From Symbiodinium natans (lineage: Eukaryota; Sar; Dinophyceae; Suessiales; Symbiodiniaceae): 17,919 nucleotides of DNA. The translations under genes were made by a program, and so were the position numbers. The notes under the pieces were generated by a model. The model searched no databases and had not been told where the DNA came from. It was given only the letters and a program-made list of their open reading frames with translations. This document shows positions 10,183-16,986 of the stretch, piece by piece. The stretch's first letter is position 1, and each line of letters starts with the position of its first letter. Location of the stretch: positions 434,787 through 452,705 of the forward strand of contig CAJNDS010002083.1 in NCBI GenBank assembly GCA_905221605.1, given 5' to 3'.

Positions 10183-11436
10183 ACAAGCACTGGGGCGATG
10201 ACGCTGAGGAGCCAAGAAAAGCGAGTGACGCTCATCTTCTGAAGGTTGTAGCTGTTCAGTAGCTCACGGAGTTGTAGGCCTGGGTCTTCCTGGGACAAGG
10301 AAGGCTCGGGGCGACGGACTGTGTTGTTCTTGTATTTTTTCGTAGGAAAAATATTGCTTGTAGATTCGACCTACAAACAGTAACATTTTTTCAAGACTTC
10401 GCCGGGCAGCGTTCACATGCAGCAGATGCATGGCTGCTTTGCATGATCTGTTCACAACAGCCAGATGTTCAACTGCAGAATTCTTGAAGTTAGAGAATTT
10501 CGCAGGCCCCATATCTTCTTCAGAGAGCTCAATGGCGTGGGCGTCTAAAGCCTGTGCAATCTGAGCCATGATGGAGAGCGCCATGGGGCACAGCAGCCTT
10601 CTGCATTCCAGATTCACCTCTGGCTGCAACCCAAAGGAAACGATATCACAGACATGGGGCTTCTCGGGCACCGATGTCAAACCTAGCTGGTCAAGAGGCA
10701 CCAGACTCTTAGCCGCCCAATCCATCTGGCACGTGTTAAAAGCATCTCGAGTCCACACAGCTCCTTGTGGCACAGACCCATCACTGCAAAGAGTCACCAG
10801 CTGCATGCTGTCCGCCCGACTACCCGCTGGTCGCAGCCACAGTTGAACTGGAGAGCATTTGGCCAGCAACGCAGCCACCCATCTACGGAACAAGTCCACC
10901 GCCAAGGCCCGATCCTGCTTCTGGCGTTTGGGGTTGTAGAAGCCCCACAAGACCATGGACATCGCAACGCTGGTAGGAACTGAAACCTTAGCCACGTACA
11001 CATTCTCACCAGATTGATCGCCTGCTGCGTCAGACAAAGTCTTGGACGCAAACTTCTGCTTGAAGAATGCGCCAGGCAGTGGCTCCCCTGGCCACAGATT
11101 CGCATGCATATCAGGCAGCCGGCTTCGAATTTCCTGAAGCCTTTCTTCAGCCTTCTTCCCCCGTGTTGTGCGGAGTAGCTGCCGCACCAAGTCGATCTCG
11201 GCCCAATGCACTTGTACTCCATCGCGCAATGTCGCCGAGGGCACATAAAAGTCGATCCCACTCAGCACGCCTGAGGTGTCGTCTGGATTCGCAGGACCCC
11301 CGAGTGCGGCCTAGGGGCCTAGCGACCTATCAATACAATTACTATGGGGGTAAGGGTGGGCGGGGGAAAATTGAATAATCGCATCCTAGACACCGACGAA
11401 TTGCAAAGCATACGGCGACTCAGCATCAGCTGACAT
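6682..11436 (-). CDS. C5-cytosine DNA methyltransferase-like protein, multi-exon (about 1,000 codons)
   Basis: Whole-gene model. Exons from 5' to 3' on the minus strand: 11436-11392, 11310-10371, 10318-10185, 10144 to about 10100 (weak), 10070-10002, 9884-9710, 9277-9205, 9010-8882, 8775-8606, 8410-8349, 8307-7895, 7687-7387, 7146-6682. Nearly every junction is phase-consistent, mostly with GT...AG ends and one AG|GC donor (7894). The start ATG at 11436 opens MSADAESPYALQF. Seen: the C-terminal 350 residues hold motifs IV, VI, VIII, IX and X of C5 methyltransferases in the right order and with sensible spacing. Known: this fold transfers a methyl group from S-adenosylmethionine to cytosine C5, using the Pro-Cys cysteine. 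Not found: the glycine-rich motif I. The N-terminal 600 residues match nothing I recognise. A dinoflagellate-specific, possibly non-enzymatic, relative is possible. The gene points away from the plus-strand genes and ends 530 bp before the next minus-strand gene. Confidence 0.7.
7197..7248 (+). repeat. degenerate TTTAGGG-like repeats in an intron
   Basis: GGTTATGGTTAGGGGGG followed by TTTAAAGGGGTTTAGGG lies in intron 7147-7386. A matching trace (GGCTTAGGCTATTAGGGC) occurs at 7748-7766 in the neighbouring intron. Confidence 0.65.
7387..7687 (-). CDS. methyltransferase-like gene, exon with motif VIII
   Basis: The exon begins just after ENT of motif VI with a helix (ELNLDMIQLLYGRFYRI), then a strand pair, then GHAGVRRQRVYLILTH. 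The last segment matches motif VIII of C5 methyltransferases (usual form GVPQxRxRVF), with the arginines conserved. It continues into VEEVLNPEEYYQRVSRCLRK and SDYVVAEAGDVQQEA, where the target-recognition region normally begins. The acceptor is either CAAG|T at 7687 (phase-consistent with the AG|GC donor upstream) or CAG|GTA at 7707. The end is taken at AGC|GTCGCT (GT donor, phase 0); an alternative is CAG|GAGGCT at 7429 (GA donor). Confidence 0.68.
7895..8410 (-). CDS. methyltransferase-like gene, catalytic exons with motifs IV and VI
   Basis: Two frames are used. From 8410 to about 8349 the frame giving QEKDKRCQQLIVDHIDWLRK has strongly G/C-ending codons. From about 8307 another frame runs to 7895. 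Joining them needs a 41-base GT...AG intron (8348-8308), another small intron, or a frameshift. The second part contains VAGLPCPDNSQAGLRR, whose Pro-Cys (8031-8026) is the motif IV nucleophile of C5 methyltransferases. About 38 residues later comes PMIIIENTPD, motif VI, with Glu-Asn at 7914-7909. The spacing and the hydrophobic strand before ENT fit the family. The exon ends ACTAG|GCTAAA, an AG|GC donor, in phase with an acceptor at 7688. Both catalytic residues are intact, so nothing here argues for a dead enzyme. Confidence 0.72.
8469..8590 (-). repeat. CCCTAAA repeats drifting into CCCTTTAAA units
   Basis: The array begins and ends with exact CCCTAAA units. Its middle (8501-8575) is made of CCCTTTAAA or CCTTTAAA units of 8-11 bp. 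It sits in the intron 8411-8605. Confidence 0.88.
8606..10318 (-). CDS. methyltransferase-like gene, middle exons 3-9
   Basis: Short exons that chain in phase: 10318-10185 (ends RFSWLLSVIAPVL), 10144 to about 10100 (LMSLNSAVVQWMS, weak), 10070-10002 (EWCERLTKFACAWKARTTLK, ends AAG|GTGATA), 9884-9710 (AYLDGSSVGRKPTELIYLYS), 9277-9205 (RRVDTEQQLLFRPLGGRLFD), 9010-8882 (DIVFAVEQELPHDSNMLTRA) and 8775-8606 (LDALPHTLDQLELFGSLNL). The introns between them are AT-rich, or hold CA/GT microsatellites, poly-C or telomere-like repeats. I recognise no domain. In a standard C5 methyltransferase this is where the SAM-binding motif I would sit, and no clear DxFxGxG-type loop is visible. The weak exon near 10100-10144 depends on a 40-base CA-repeat intron. 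It could be wrong, because the downstream frame does not read through the GT repeat. Confidence 0.5.
9061..9125 (-). repeat. degenerate CCCTAAA repeats plus poly-C in an intron
   Basis: Units such as CAACCCTAAA and CCCTAAAACCC occur in intron 9011-9204, followed by a poly-C tract at 9165-9193. Confidence 0.8.
9165..9193. repeat. poly-C tract
   Basis: A run of Cs broken by one T, inside intron 9011-9204 and 12 bases downstream of its donor. A similar G-run of 13 is at 7827-7839. Confidence 0.9.
9541..9606 (-). repeat. degenerate CCCTAAA-like repeats in an intron
   Basis: Scattered units (GTTTAAACCC, GACCCTAAAC, CAACCCTAAACCC) lie in intron 9278-9709. The rest of that intron is AT-rich, with no coding signal I trust. 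Confidence 0.7.
10072..10181. repeat. paired (CA)n and (TG)n microsatellites
   Basis: (CA)n at 10073-10095 and (TG)n at 10151-10181 flank a 55-base unique segment. Being complementary, they could form a hairpin with that segment in the loop. In the gene model both are intronic and the loop is a weak exon. Confidence 0.88.
10371..11436 (-). CDS. methyltransferase-like gene, exons 1-2 (N-terminal part, unrecognised)
   Basis: Exon 1 (11436-11392, 15 codons) ends in a GT donor. An 81-bp intron with acceptor CCCCTAG follows, and exon 2 (11310-10371) begins with codons for AALGGPANPDDTSG. Exon 2 is the longest open exon of the gene (313 codons) and shows the G/C-ending codon preference expected of coding sequence here. 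It reads as a globular protein: a Lys/Arg/Glu-rich helical start (TRGKKAEERLQEIRSRL), a stretch with WGFYNPKRQKQDRALAVDLF, then hydrophobic helices (MALSIMAQIAQALDAH) and a basic end near VNRSCKAAMHLLHV. I recognise no domain. After GTA-G at 10371 a GT...AG intron of only 52 bases (10370-10319, AT-rich) restores the frame of the next exon. Upstream of the ATG no coding sequence is seen, which supports this as the gene start. Confidence 0.6.
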
Positions 11437-11868
11437 GGCGCAGGTCGCCCAGACTAGACGTTTCTCACGCCTTTTCAGTATGCCTGCCACTGCCTCCCAA
11501 ACCACAAGCTAGCTGAAACCAAAAACACATCTTTGAGTTTGATTCACGCCTCACACAAGATGCGTGTCTACATGCATCCTTCCCCTCCTAACCCCCCCCC
11601 CCCAATCACTCACACAATTGCCTTGACCGATTCCAGGCGGCAAATAGTTGCTAATAGCTGCGAATAGTTGCCCACATGCAGAGATGCTCATAGCCGCTAA
11701 TAGCACTCAAATAGCGTCTAATAGCTCTTACAAAAGAAACTACCTATATCCCATTTCCTTTGGGTTTGGGGGGGGGTGCTGCTGGGGGGGGGAGCTAGCG
11801 AGCCTATGATAAGTCCCAACACCATCAACCCAAGGTATTCCTGAGATGGGGGGTCAAAGGTTTGGGGA
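11437..11868. other. divergent intergenic (strand-switch) region
   Basis: No coding frame is convincing. Left of it all genes read leftwards, right of it all read rightwards, so it is probably where transcription of both clusters begins. It contains a poly-C run (11589-11602), G-runs at 11769-11791 and the phased AATAG cluster at 11643-11724. I see no TATA box; dinoflagellate promoters usually lack one. Confidence 0.5.
11643..11724 (+). promoter_or_regulatory. phased AATAG motif cluster
   Basis: TAG cores start at 11645, 11655, 11665, 11691, 11701, 11712 and 11722, most within AATAG and many followed by C or T. Spacing is 10, 10, 26, 10, 11 and 10 bp, close to one helical turn, and the two sub-clusters are two to three turns apart. 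The position in the divergent region suggests a bound or bent element; that role is inference. Confidence 0.35.
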
Positions 11869-11966
11869 CTTAGGCCTCCGAAGGGATCTTGCAAGGAGTT
11901 GCAGGACGTGAAGATGGAGTGCCGTCGCAAGGCCGAAGACTACAAGCATCTTGGCTTAAGAAGCAG
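11869..11966 (+). CDS. coiled-coil exon (family gene, exon a)
   Basis: After CTTAG an open frame encodes CKELQDVKMECRRKAEDYKH and ends AGCAG|GTGTTG, a clean GT donor. The Cys/Lys/Glu-rich heptad-like sequence resembles, from memory, the cysteine-bearing coil near the N-terminal side of a large dinoflagellate coiled-coil family of unknown function. CCCTAAA-type repeats follow directly at 11976. The start is uncertain, because several AG acceptors lie upstream. Confidence 0.42.
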
Positions 11967-11974
11967 GTGTTGAC

Positions 11975-12645
11975 CCCAAACCCTAAAGCCCAAAGCCTAA
12001 AGCCTGAACCCTAAACCCTAAACTCTGGGGCTCGGTGGGTTTGGGAATTCCGGGCTTAGGAGCCCGGACTCGCGAAGCTCTCAAGGAAGCCGCTCATCGT
12101 CGACCTCCCAAAGCCCCGCACAATACTCCTCCCAGCTGAAGGTCACAGCCAAACCCAAAACCCTAAACCCTAAACCCTAAGCCCGAAACCCTAAACCCTA
12201 AACCCGAAACCCTAAACCCCCCAAAACTGAGGATGGAGAAGAAGGGGCTCGCAGAGGAGCTGGAGGCTCTCGGGGCTGCCAAGGCCAGCGATCACCGCAG
12301 GGTCTTGTGTGATGTTTTTGGTGGTTTTAGGGTTTAGGGTTTAGGGTGTTCCCGAAGAGGTGGTTCAGGGTTTCAGGTGTCTTGAAGGAAGCCCGAATGA
12401 TATCCTACACTGAGACTCAGGGTTTAGGGTTTCAGAGTTTCTCAGGCTTCTGATAGTTGACGCTGGGGGGGCTGAGGCTTTCCTGCGCGAGATGTTGCGT
12501 TTCATTGCTTCTCGCAGCGAAGCTGGTGCAGACAAACGAAGAAGCTGTAGGCTCCAGGTCCTAGGCTCCCAGACTCTATATTCTACACGCCATATCAGTA
12601 CCTAAACCCTAAACCCTAAACCCGAAACCCTGAACCCTAAACATC
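11975..12645. repeat. cluster of short telomere-type arrays, both orientations
   Basis: CCCTAAA-type blocks lie at about 11976-12025, 12153-12224 and 12600-12645. TTTAGGG-type blocks lie at about 12326-12347 and 12417-12433. Each is short (3-10 units) and they alternate with the coiled-coil mini-exons. Orientation changes within 150 bp. Confidence 0.82.
12232..12300 (+). CDS. coiled-coil mini-exon (family gene, exon b)
   Basis: A 69-base exon between CTGAG| and CAG|GGTCTT encodes MEKKGLAEELEALGAAKAS, a strong amphipathic coil. It is flanked on the left by CCCTAAA repeats (12153-12224) and on the right by TTTAGGG repeats (about 12326-12347). Length, phase and composition suit an internal exon of the same coiled-coil gene. 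The exact donor is uncertain, since AG|GG is not a usual site. Confidence 0.4.
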
Positions 12646-12780
12646 TGAAGGGTAGTTGCAGCCCTTCAGTGCTGACTTCGGACGGCAAGGCCGCGCTGGC
12701 AGAGAAAACTGGCGGCGCCGTGGCTGCTTCCTTCTTGCAGGCGGTTGGCAGTGGGGGAAGTGGTTTTCGGCCCCCCTTCG
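12471..12780 (+). CDS. possible further coiled-coil family exons (c, d)
   Basis: Two short coding-like stretches. Around 12472-12545 one frame gives AEAFLREMLRFIASRSEAGA, a Phe/Leu/Arg helix. Around 12673-12739 another frame gives LTSDGKAALAEKTGGAVAAS followed by FLQ at a CAG|GCGGTT GC-type donor. SFLQ-like ends and an FxxxLRxIA helix are what I recall in this family at this position. CCCTAAA repeats (12600-12645) lie between them. The boundaries are not reliable. Confidence 0.3.
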
Positions 12781-12849
12781 CGAACTCGAGGCTTTCCTAA
12801 AGCTTTCCTGGCTATGCTTTGCAGATACAAATATAGCAGGAGCTTGAAG

Positions 12850-13503
12850 GTTCTTCATAAAAGAACAGCTGCTGGAAGCCTCCGCACTGTAGTTGCTTAG
12901 GTAACACATAGCACCGCTCGTGCCAAGCGTTGAGATGAAATGAGATGTCGTGCCTGCATCTTTGGATGCACAAACCTCCCCCGGGCCTTGCAGCTGTGGT
13001 AGCTAAATCGAGATTTAGGAAGCTCCCTCGTGCCAAACATGGAGCGGAGCTGAAACGACCTCCGCCAACAGCCCCTCGATCCCTCATAGTCGCCCAAATA
13101 ATGCCAAGGATGACTTGAGACATGCCAGGTCGCCAGCTCGTCGAGGTCTGGTTTCGGCCCAAGACCGCGCGACCCTCCTCGCATGTTTCATGAGAGAGGT
13201 AGATCTAGAGTAGCATGGCTTTGACAAAGACGCAGAAACCTTACTTCCCAACACCGTAAAGCCTAGTTGCGCGCTTGTGGCTTTTTGCTCTCTTCAAGTT
13301 CTTCACAGTATGATAGTCATGGACTCCCCAAGGTGGGGACGACAGCATCCTGGGAATTCTCCGTGGGGTTGCGCGCAGGCCTGGATCAGGGGGGGAGAGG
13401 GAGAGAGCCACACCGGTGGGGCATGAAATTTGCAGTAATCCTACACTTGCCTCACCGAGAAGCTGCACTTTGAAAGTTGCCCATGCACACTGGGGGCAAC
13501 AGC
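12850..13503. other. no convincing gene
   Basis: Two overlapping minus-strand frames (about 12812-13184) are open for about 100 codons each, but neither has clear codon bias, a recognisable protein or good splice sites. A plus-strand frame before 13504 is equally weak. It may be intron of the coiled-coil gene plus the 5' region of the zinc-finger gene. Confidence 0.4.
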
Positions 13504-14556
13504 ATGGCGAGCAAGACTTGGGACCATCGCGCACCTTCAGCGGAGGACGAACTCCAGCAGCGTGGCACTGCTGGCGCGGCGCGTCCGGACAATCATGCGC
13601 AGGGCAGCCTGGGTCATACTGACAGTAGGATCAGTAGGTTTAGGGTTGAGGGTTGAGGATTTGGAGTTTAGAAGGCCTTGCTGGATTTGGGGCTTTTGTT
13701 TTACTTGTAGGATTCGGTCTTGAAGGTTTTAGGGTTCTTGGTGCTGTGAGGAGAAGTTTCCTGTGCCTGCTTCGGCAGGATTAGGCTCAAAAGGCACAAC
13801 TACAACGTGCCACGGGATGGAGATCCGCCTAAGATTCACTTTCTCGAGTTCATTGACGAGCCAGACGAGTCAGATGAACCGCTTCCGCCCAGATCAGCGA
13901 GTGAGCCCCTGAGCTTCCGGCCCACGCATGTGCAACGGCCGCCATCACTTGCTGTACCTCCTGCACCTGCGCGCAGGCTTGCAGATGCTGAAATGCCTCC
14001 AGAGCCTGAAGAGCCTCCTCCTGTCAGTAATGCGGCAACAATCGCCGGGATGCAGGAGCTATGGCCTTCTTTGGGCAGCGCTGGTCATCCAGAACTGTGC
14101 TACCGCAGGTGCCTACACTTTGCGAGGGGCGTGTGCTCCCATGGCTCAGGGTGCCACTTCTGCCACGTAACGACGCACCCCCCAGATCGCAAGATGCAGA
14201 GGTCGGATCGCGAGCTGCTCCATGGCCTGTCGCTGCCAGACCTTTTACGGGTTACCTGGAGAGTGCTTGCGTGGCGTATCCAGGCGAGACGCGCACAGGC
14301 AGAACCCATCTTCGAGGTGCTCGCTCTGGAGCTGCAAGATGCCCAAAGGGCCCAAAGCCAGGGTCCCATGGGTCCCATGGGTCCCGCAGGGCGCCGTCCG
14401 ACGGACCAGGAACTTCAAGCTCTTCAGTGGTCTCTAAGTCGCTCATCGATGAATTTCGCTTCGTTGATAACTTTCATTTCGTCGCGATGCCGTCCTGCGA
14501 GCAGAGATCAACTGCTGGCCCTCCTGGCACAAATGACACAGGAAGCCCGTCCATGA
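13504..14556 (+). CDS. CCCH-type zinc-finger protein, two exons, 300 aa
   Basis: Exon 1 (13504-13628) starts at ATG with MASKTWDHRAPSAEDELQQR. It ends AG|GATCAG, a GA donor in phase with the acceptor TTCGGCAG|G at 13779. Exon 2 runs to TGA at 14554-14556. Seen: an acidic/Pro-rich first half (IHFLEFIDEPDESDEPLPP), then one CCCH finger, CLHFARGVCSHGSGCHFCH (14110-14166), with spacing C-x7-C-x5-C-x3-H. Then come a helical part (LLRVTWRVLAWRIQARRAQA), a small collagen-like GPMGPMGP repeat, and a C-terminal helix ending in LLALLAQMTQEARP. Known: single CCCH fingers bind RNA, often AU-rich stretches, and short proteins of this layout are abundant in dinoflagellates. Its RNA target cannot be told. 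The intron (13629-13778) contains TTTAGGG-like sequence. Confidence 0.72.
13636..13735 (+). repeat. degenerate TTTAGGG/GGTTGAGGG sequence in zinc-finger gene intron
   Basis: TAGGTTTAGGGTTGAGGGTTGAGG decays rightwards into GTTTTAGGGTTCTTGG, filling much of the 150-bp intron. Confidence 0.75.
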
Positions 14557-14815
14557 ATTTCCCTGCTCATCAGATCCTGATCGGAAGATTAAGCACACGC
14601 TGATGCATGTGTCTCCTTGTACTTTTTTGAATGAATCTTGGCACGCAATCAATGCTAGTAGGCAGTGACAATCTGCCACGATTACCTGGTCAATTACCAC
14701 GGTAATCACGTTACAGAGATGTCTGTATACTTGACATCGCAACACATGTCAAATCGCTTGATCTGTAGCACTGTAGCTGTTCGCGTTTCTAACTAGTTTC
14801 ACCGATTGGTCCACA
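14557..14815. other. 3' region of zinc-finger gene, nothing else seen
   Basis: Unique AT-richer sequence with no coding frame I trust. It includes a short imperfect palindrome around GGTCAATTACCACGGTAATC (14688-14707). Confidence 0.4.
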
Positions 14816-14937
14816 GTACGTTGCGCCCATGGCGCAACATTGGGCGTTTGTCCATAAGGTCGGTAGGCGCCCTGCGCCTCAATACCCCTGGCCGACCCTC
14901 GCACCTCGCGAAAAAAGTGCCATACGACTCTGAGAGG
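14816..14937 (+). CDS. possible short exon or gene fragment
   Basis: One frame encodes APWRNIGRLSIRSVGALRLN then PGRPSHLAKKVPYDSE and meets a good donor, GAGAG|GTAACT, at 14937. Only 22 bases later an AG (CCCCAG) precedes further open sequence, too close for an ordinary intron. A second frame gives MAQHWAFVHKVGRRPAPQYP. I recognise neither. It could be an exon of the surrounding coiled-coil gene or a relic. Confidence 0.25.
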
Positions 14938-15044
14938 TAACTTTTGGTAACTCCCCAGCTCCGGAGAGCATCCCTGAAGTCAGACATGAGAAGCTCCAGA
15001 CCCTTAGGTCCTCAGTGAAGCTCAGCTTACCTAGAGTCCTAGAG

Positions 15045-15108
15045 GCTCTGACCTGACGTCGAGCGCCGACGCCTTTGGCAAGATCAAGACCATGATAGCG
15101 GACCTTTG
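15045..15108 (+). CDS. coiled-coil family exon with DAFGKIK motif
   Basis: The acceptor CTAGAG|GC opens GSDLTSSADAFGKIKTMIAD, and the exon ends CTTTG|GTCTTG (GT donor, phase 2). The DxFxKIKxMIxD pattern is one I associate with a repeated dinoflagellate coiled-coil protein family, where it precedes a helix holding a conserved AYCD motif. That second motif is found downstream at about 15567. Function of the family is unknown to me. Confidence 0.45.
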
Positions 15109-15131
15109 GTCTTGGGAAGCCTTCAAGCCTT

Positions 15132-15389
15132 TTGCATTCTTCGACAAAGCAGAAGATTATCGACTTGGCAGCTCGAGGGCTCGAAAGATGTTACGGATGT
15201 GCAATCTTACGAAGAGAGGACATGATCAACAGCATGGAGAAGAAACTCCGTGAGGAAGCTGGCAAGAAGGTGCGGCAAACTTTGCAGAACTTTCAAGCGT
15301 CTCAAGCTATGTACTACGCATGTGTTACGCAACACATGGAACCGAGTTTGAAACGAGGCCCCTTTTTTCTCCCGAGCAAAGTAGGCTGA
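15132..15389 (+). CDS. unrecognised open frame, helical
   Basis: The frame encodes KQKIIDLAARGLERCYGCA, then MINSMEKKLREEAGKKVRQT, then QASQAMYYACVTQHMEPSLK, and ends in TGA at 15389. There is no ATG before 15222. The composition is helical and charged. It lies between the DAFGKIK and AYCD exons of the coiled-coil gene, so it is either an exon of that gene in another phase or an unrelated short gene. Not recognised. Confidence 0.3.
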   Translation: MHSSTKQKIIDLAARGLERCYGCAILRREDMINSMEKKLREEAGKKVRQTLQNFQASQAMYYACVTQHMEPSLKRGPFFLPSKVG

Positions 15390-15542
15390 GAGGCCTTGGA
15401 TGCGTTCTTTCACTCCGCAAGCCCACGCTTCGGCATCCTTCTTTTCTTTGCACTTTGAGCTTCCGGCGTTCTTGGCGACAGTAACACGTAAAGCTGTCTT
15501 TTGGCACTTTCAAGTATTCTGCGCCTGCACTTGCGAAGGGAG

Positions 15543-15600
15543 TGGCCAGTCTCGTACACGACCAGGCTTATTGCGACTCGGAGATGAAGAAGGCGGCCGA
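15543..15600 (+). CDS. coiled-coil family exon with AYCD motif
   Basis: One frame gives ASLVHDQAYCDSEMKKAAEW. The AYCDxEMKKA pattern is what I recall following DAFGKIK in the dinoflagellate coiled-coil family, so this supports one gene on the plus strand. The left boundary is near GGAG|TGG, and the right boundary is near GCCGAG or later, because the frame stays open to 15724. Confidence 0.42.
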
Positions 15601-15835
15601 GTGGTCGAAGTCTTCCACCCCTCTGCCGTCTGTCGGCTCCCAAACATTCCTGGTCAAAATCGCTAGATCTATAGTGCATCCAAGCACCTATAGAGTACTC
15701 GGAGCCCTAGGCACAGCCCCTTAATCAATTCGCTTCCAAAAGCCCTACCTTCCTCTGTCCCTAACTCAGAACCCACACCTCAATTCCACCTACCATGACG
15801 ACAAGTCAGGCATCCTAGACGAGATATGCAACTGG

Positions 15836-15990
15836 ATGAGGCTTGTCAGCCTTCTCCTCACACTTGCCGGTGATGATGGCGATGATGACGATGATGACGA
15901 TGATGATGATGATGGTTCGGTCGATGCCGTTGGGACCGTTAAGGAGCTGAAAGGGCAAGCTCAGAGGGTCAGAGCACAGCAAGATCCCAG
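15836..15990 (+). CDS. possible exon with poly-Asp run and coil
   Basis: An open frame reads MRLVSLLLTLAG, then a run of Asp codons from the (GAT)n/(GAC)n tract, then GSVDAVGTVKELKGQAQRVR. The last part looks like a coil of the family and precedes AG|GTCAGA at about 15966. The Asp run may be a microsatellite that happens to be open rather than true coding sequence. Confidence 0.25.
15868..15914 (+). repeat. (GAT/GAC)n trinucleotide repeat
   Basis: Around fifteen GAT or GAC triplets with one GGC, open as poly-Asp on the plus strand. Confidence 0.9.
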
Positions 15991-16080
15991 TAATCGTCAT
16001 GCCCCCGGGATCCCCAGGGTCTTATGCGACCAACAGCCAGGTTGATGTGTGGACCTGCAAGAAGAACCCTACAACCCTCA

Positions 16081-16230
16081 CGTTCCTACACGTTCCTACG
16101 CGTTCCTACACGTTCCTACACGTTCCTACACGTTCCTGCGCGTTCCTACACGTTCCTACACGTTCCTACGCGTTCCTACGCGTTCCTACACGTTCCTACA
16201 CGTTCCTACACGTTCCTACACGTTCCTAGA
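16081..16230 (+). repeat. 10-bp tandem repeat CGTTCCTACA x15
   Basis: Fifteen units of exactly 10 bp without any indel: ten CGTTCCTACA, three CGTTCCTACG, one CGTTCCTGCG and a last CGTTCCTAGA. All variation is in the last three bases. As 10 is not a multiple of 3, each plus-strand frame gives the same 10-residue period (for example VPTRSYTFLH), and all three stay open across the array. Confidence 0.97.
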
Positions 16231-16260
16231 ATGACAAGACATTCTGCTCCTCATCTCCAG

Positions 16261-16319
16261 CAGGCCGCGTCCAAGCAAGAGGGCAAGCAGTCTGAACTCG
16301 AAGATCTGCAGACAAAGCC
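16261..16319 (+). CDS. coiled-coil exon (Gln/Glu/Lys-rich)
   Basis: After the pyrimidine-rich acceptor CATCTCCAG a frame encodes QAASKQEGKQSELEDLQTK, a typical coil with Leu at heptad-like spacing. It lies just right of the 10-bp tandem array. The right boundary is uncertain (CTGCAG|AC or later). Confidence 0.4.
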
Positions 16320-16986
16320 CTTGGGCTGCAGTGCGAGATGCAGGCTTGAGGGGTCTTGGCATGGAAGGTTTGCGGGCTCCGAGGCTGCAGGAAAGAGCCT
16401 CGGGCTAGGTTTGGGTTGAGGGTTACAGCAGCCTTGAACCCCCGAGCACCTTAAACAAAGAGATGAAGGCCACCGCTCGGAAAAAAACATGGGATGATTC
16501 TGCAGCCCCCTGTCAGTTGAGCTTCCGAAGCACACACCCCCCAGCTACCGCGGTGGGCCCCCAACCCCTCCTGATGTGAGCGGAAGATCATACTGTGCCT
16601 ATTGAACATACACACTAGTGCGGTCGCAAGTGTGGTTCTACAAACATGAGAAAGTCCTCAGAAATGTTGATCCCTTTTGCGGTTCCATTTGCAAAAATGT
16701 TTTCAGTACCCAAACAGAGACTGGGACCACAGTTGTTTAGAGAGTTAGAACAGATCATACCTCAGTACACCCGCTAATATTCAAGTGGCTAAGGATCGAT
16801 GCAGCTACTTCGAAGTCGGCTGCGCTCAAGGCAGATAGCCTGGACGACCCCGTACACTCAAGCCGCCATCTCCAAACCCAAAGCTTGCACTCTACAACCC
16901 TGGAGCCCTTAAAGCATTCAAACCCGTAGGCAGCGCCTCCCCCCCCCCAACCTTCAACCCCTAAACCCCACCCTAAAGCCCCACAG
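16320..16986. other. probable intron, no exon recognised
   Basis: Mostly unique sequence with a few short degenerate CCCTAAA-like pieces (16955-16978) and a poly-C run (16939-16948). No coding frame stands out. Confidence 0.35.

Noticed and set aside
10003-10242. Plus-strand frame of alternating Thr-His and Cys-Val
   Set aside because: Translation of CA and TG microsatellites.
12812-13184. Two overlapping minus-strand frames of about 100 codons
   Set aside because: No codon bias, recognisable protein or splice context; two frames open at once is typical of GC-rich non-coding DNA.
16081-16230. CRISPR array
   Set aside because: Units are contiguous 10-mers with no spacers.
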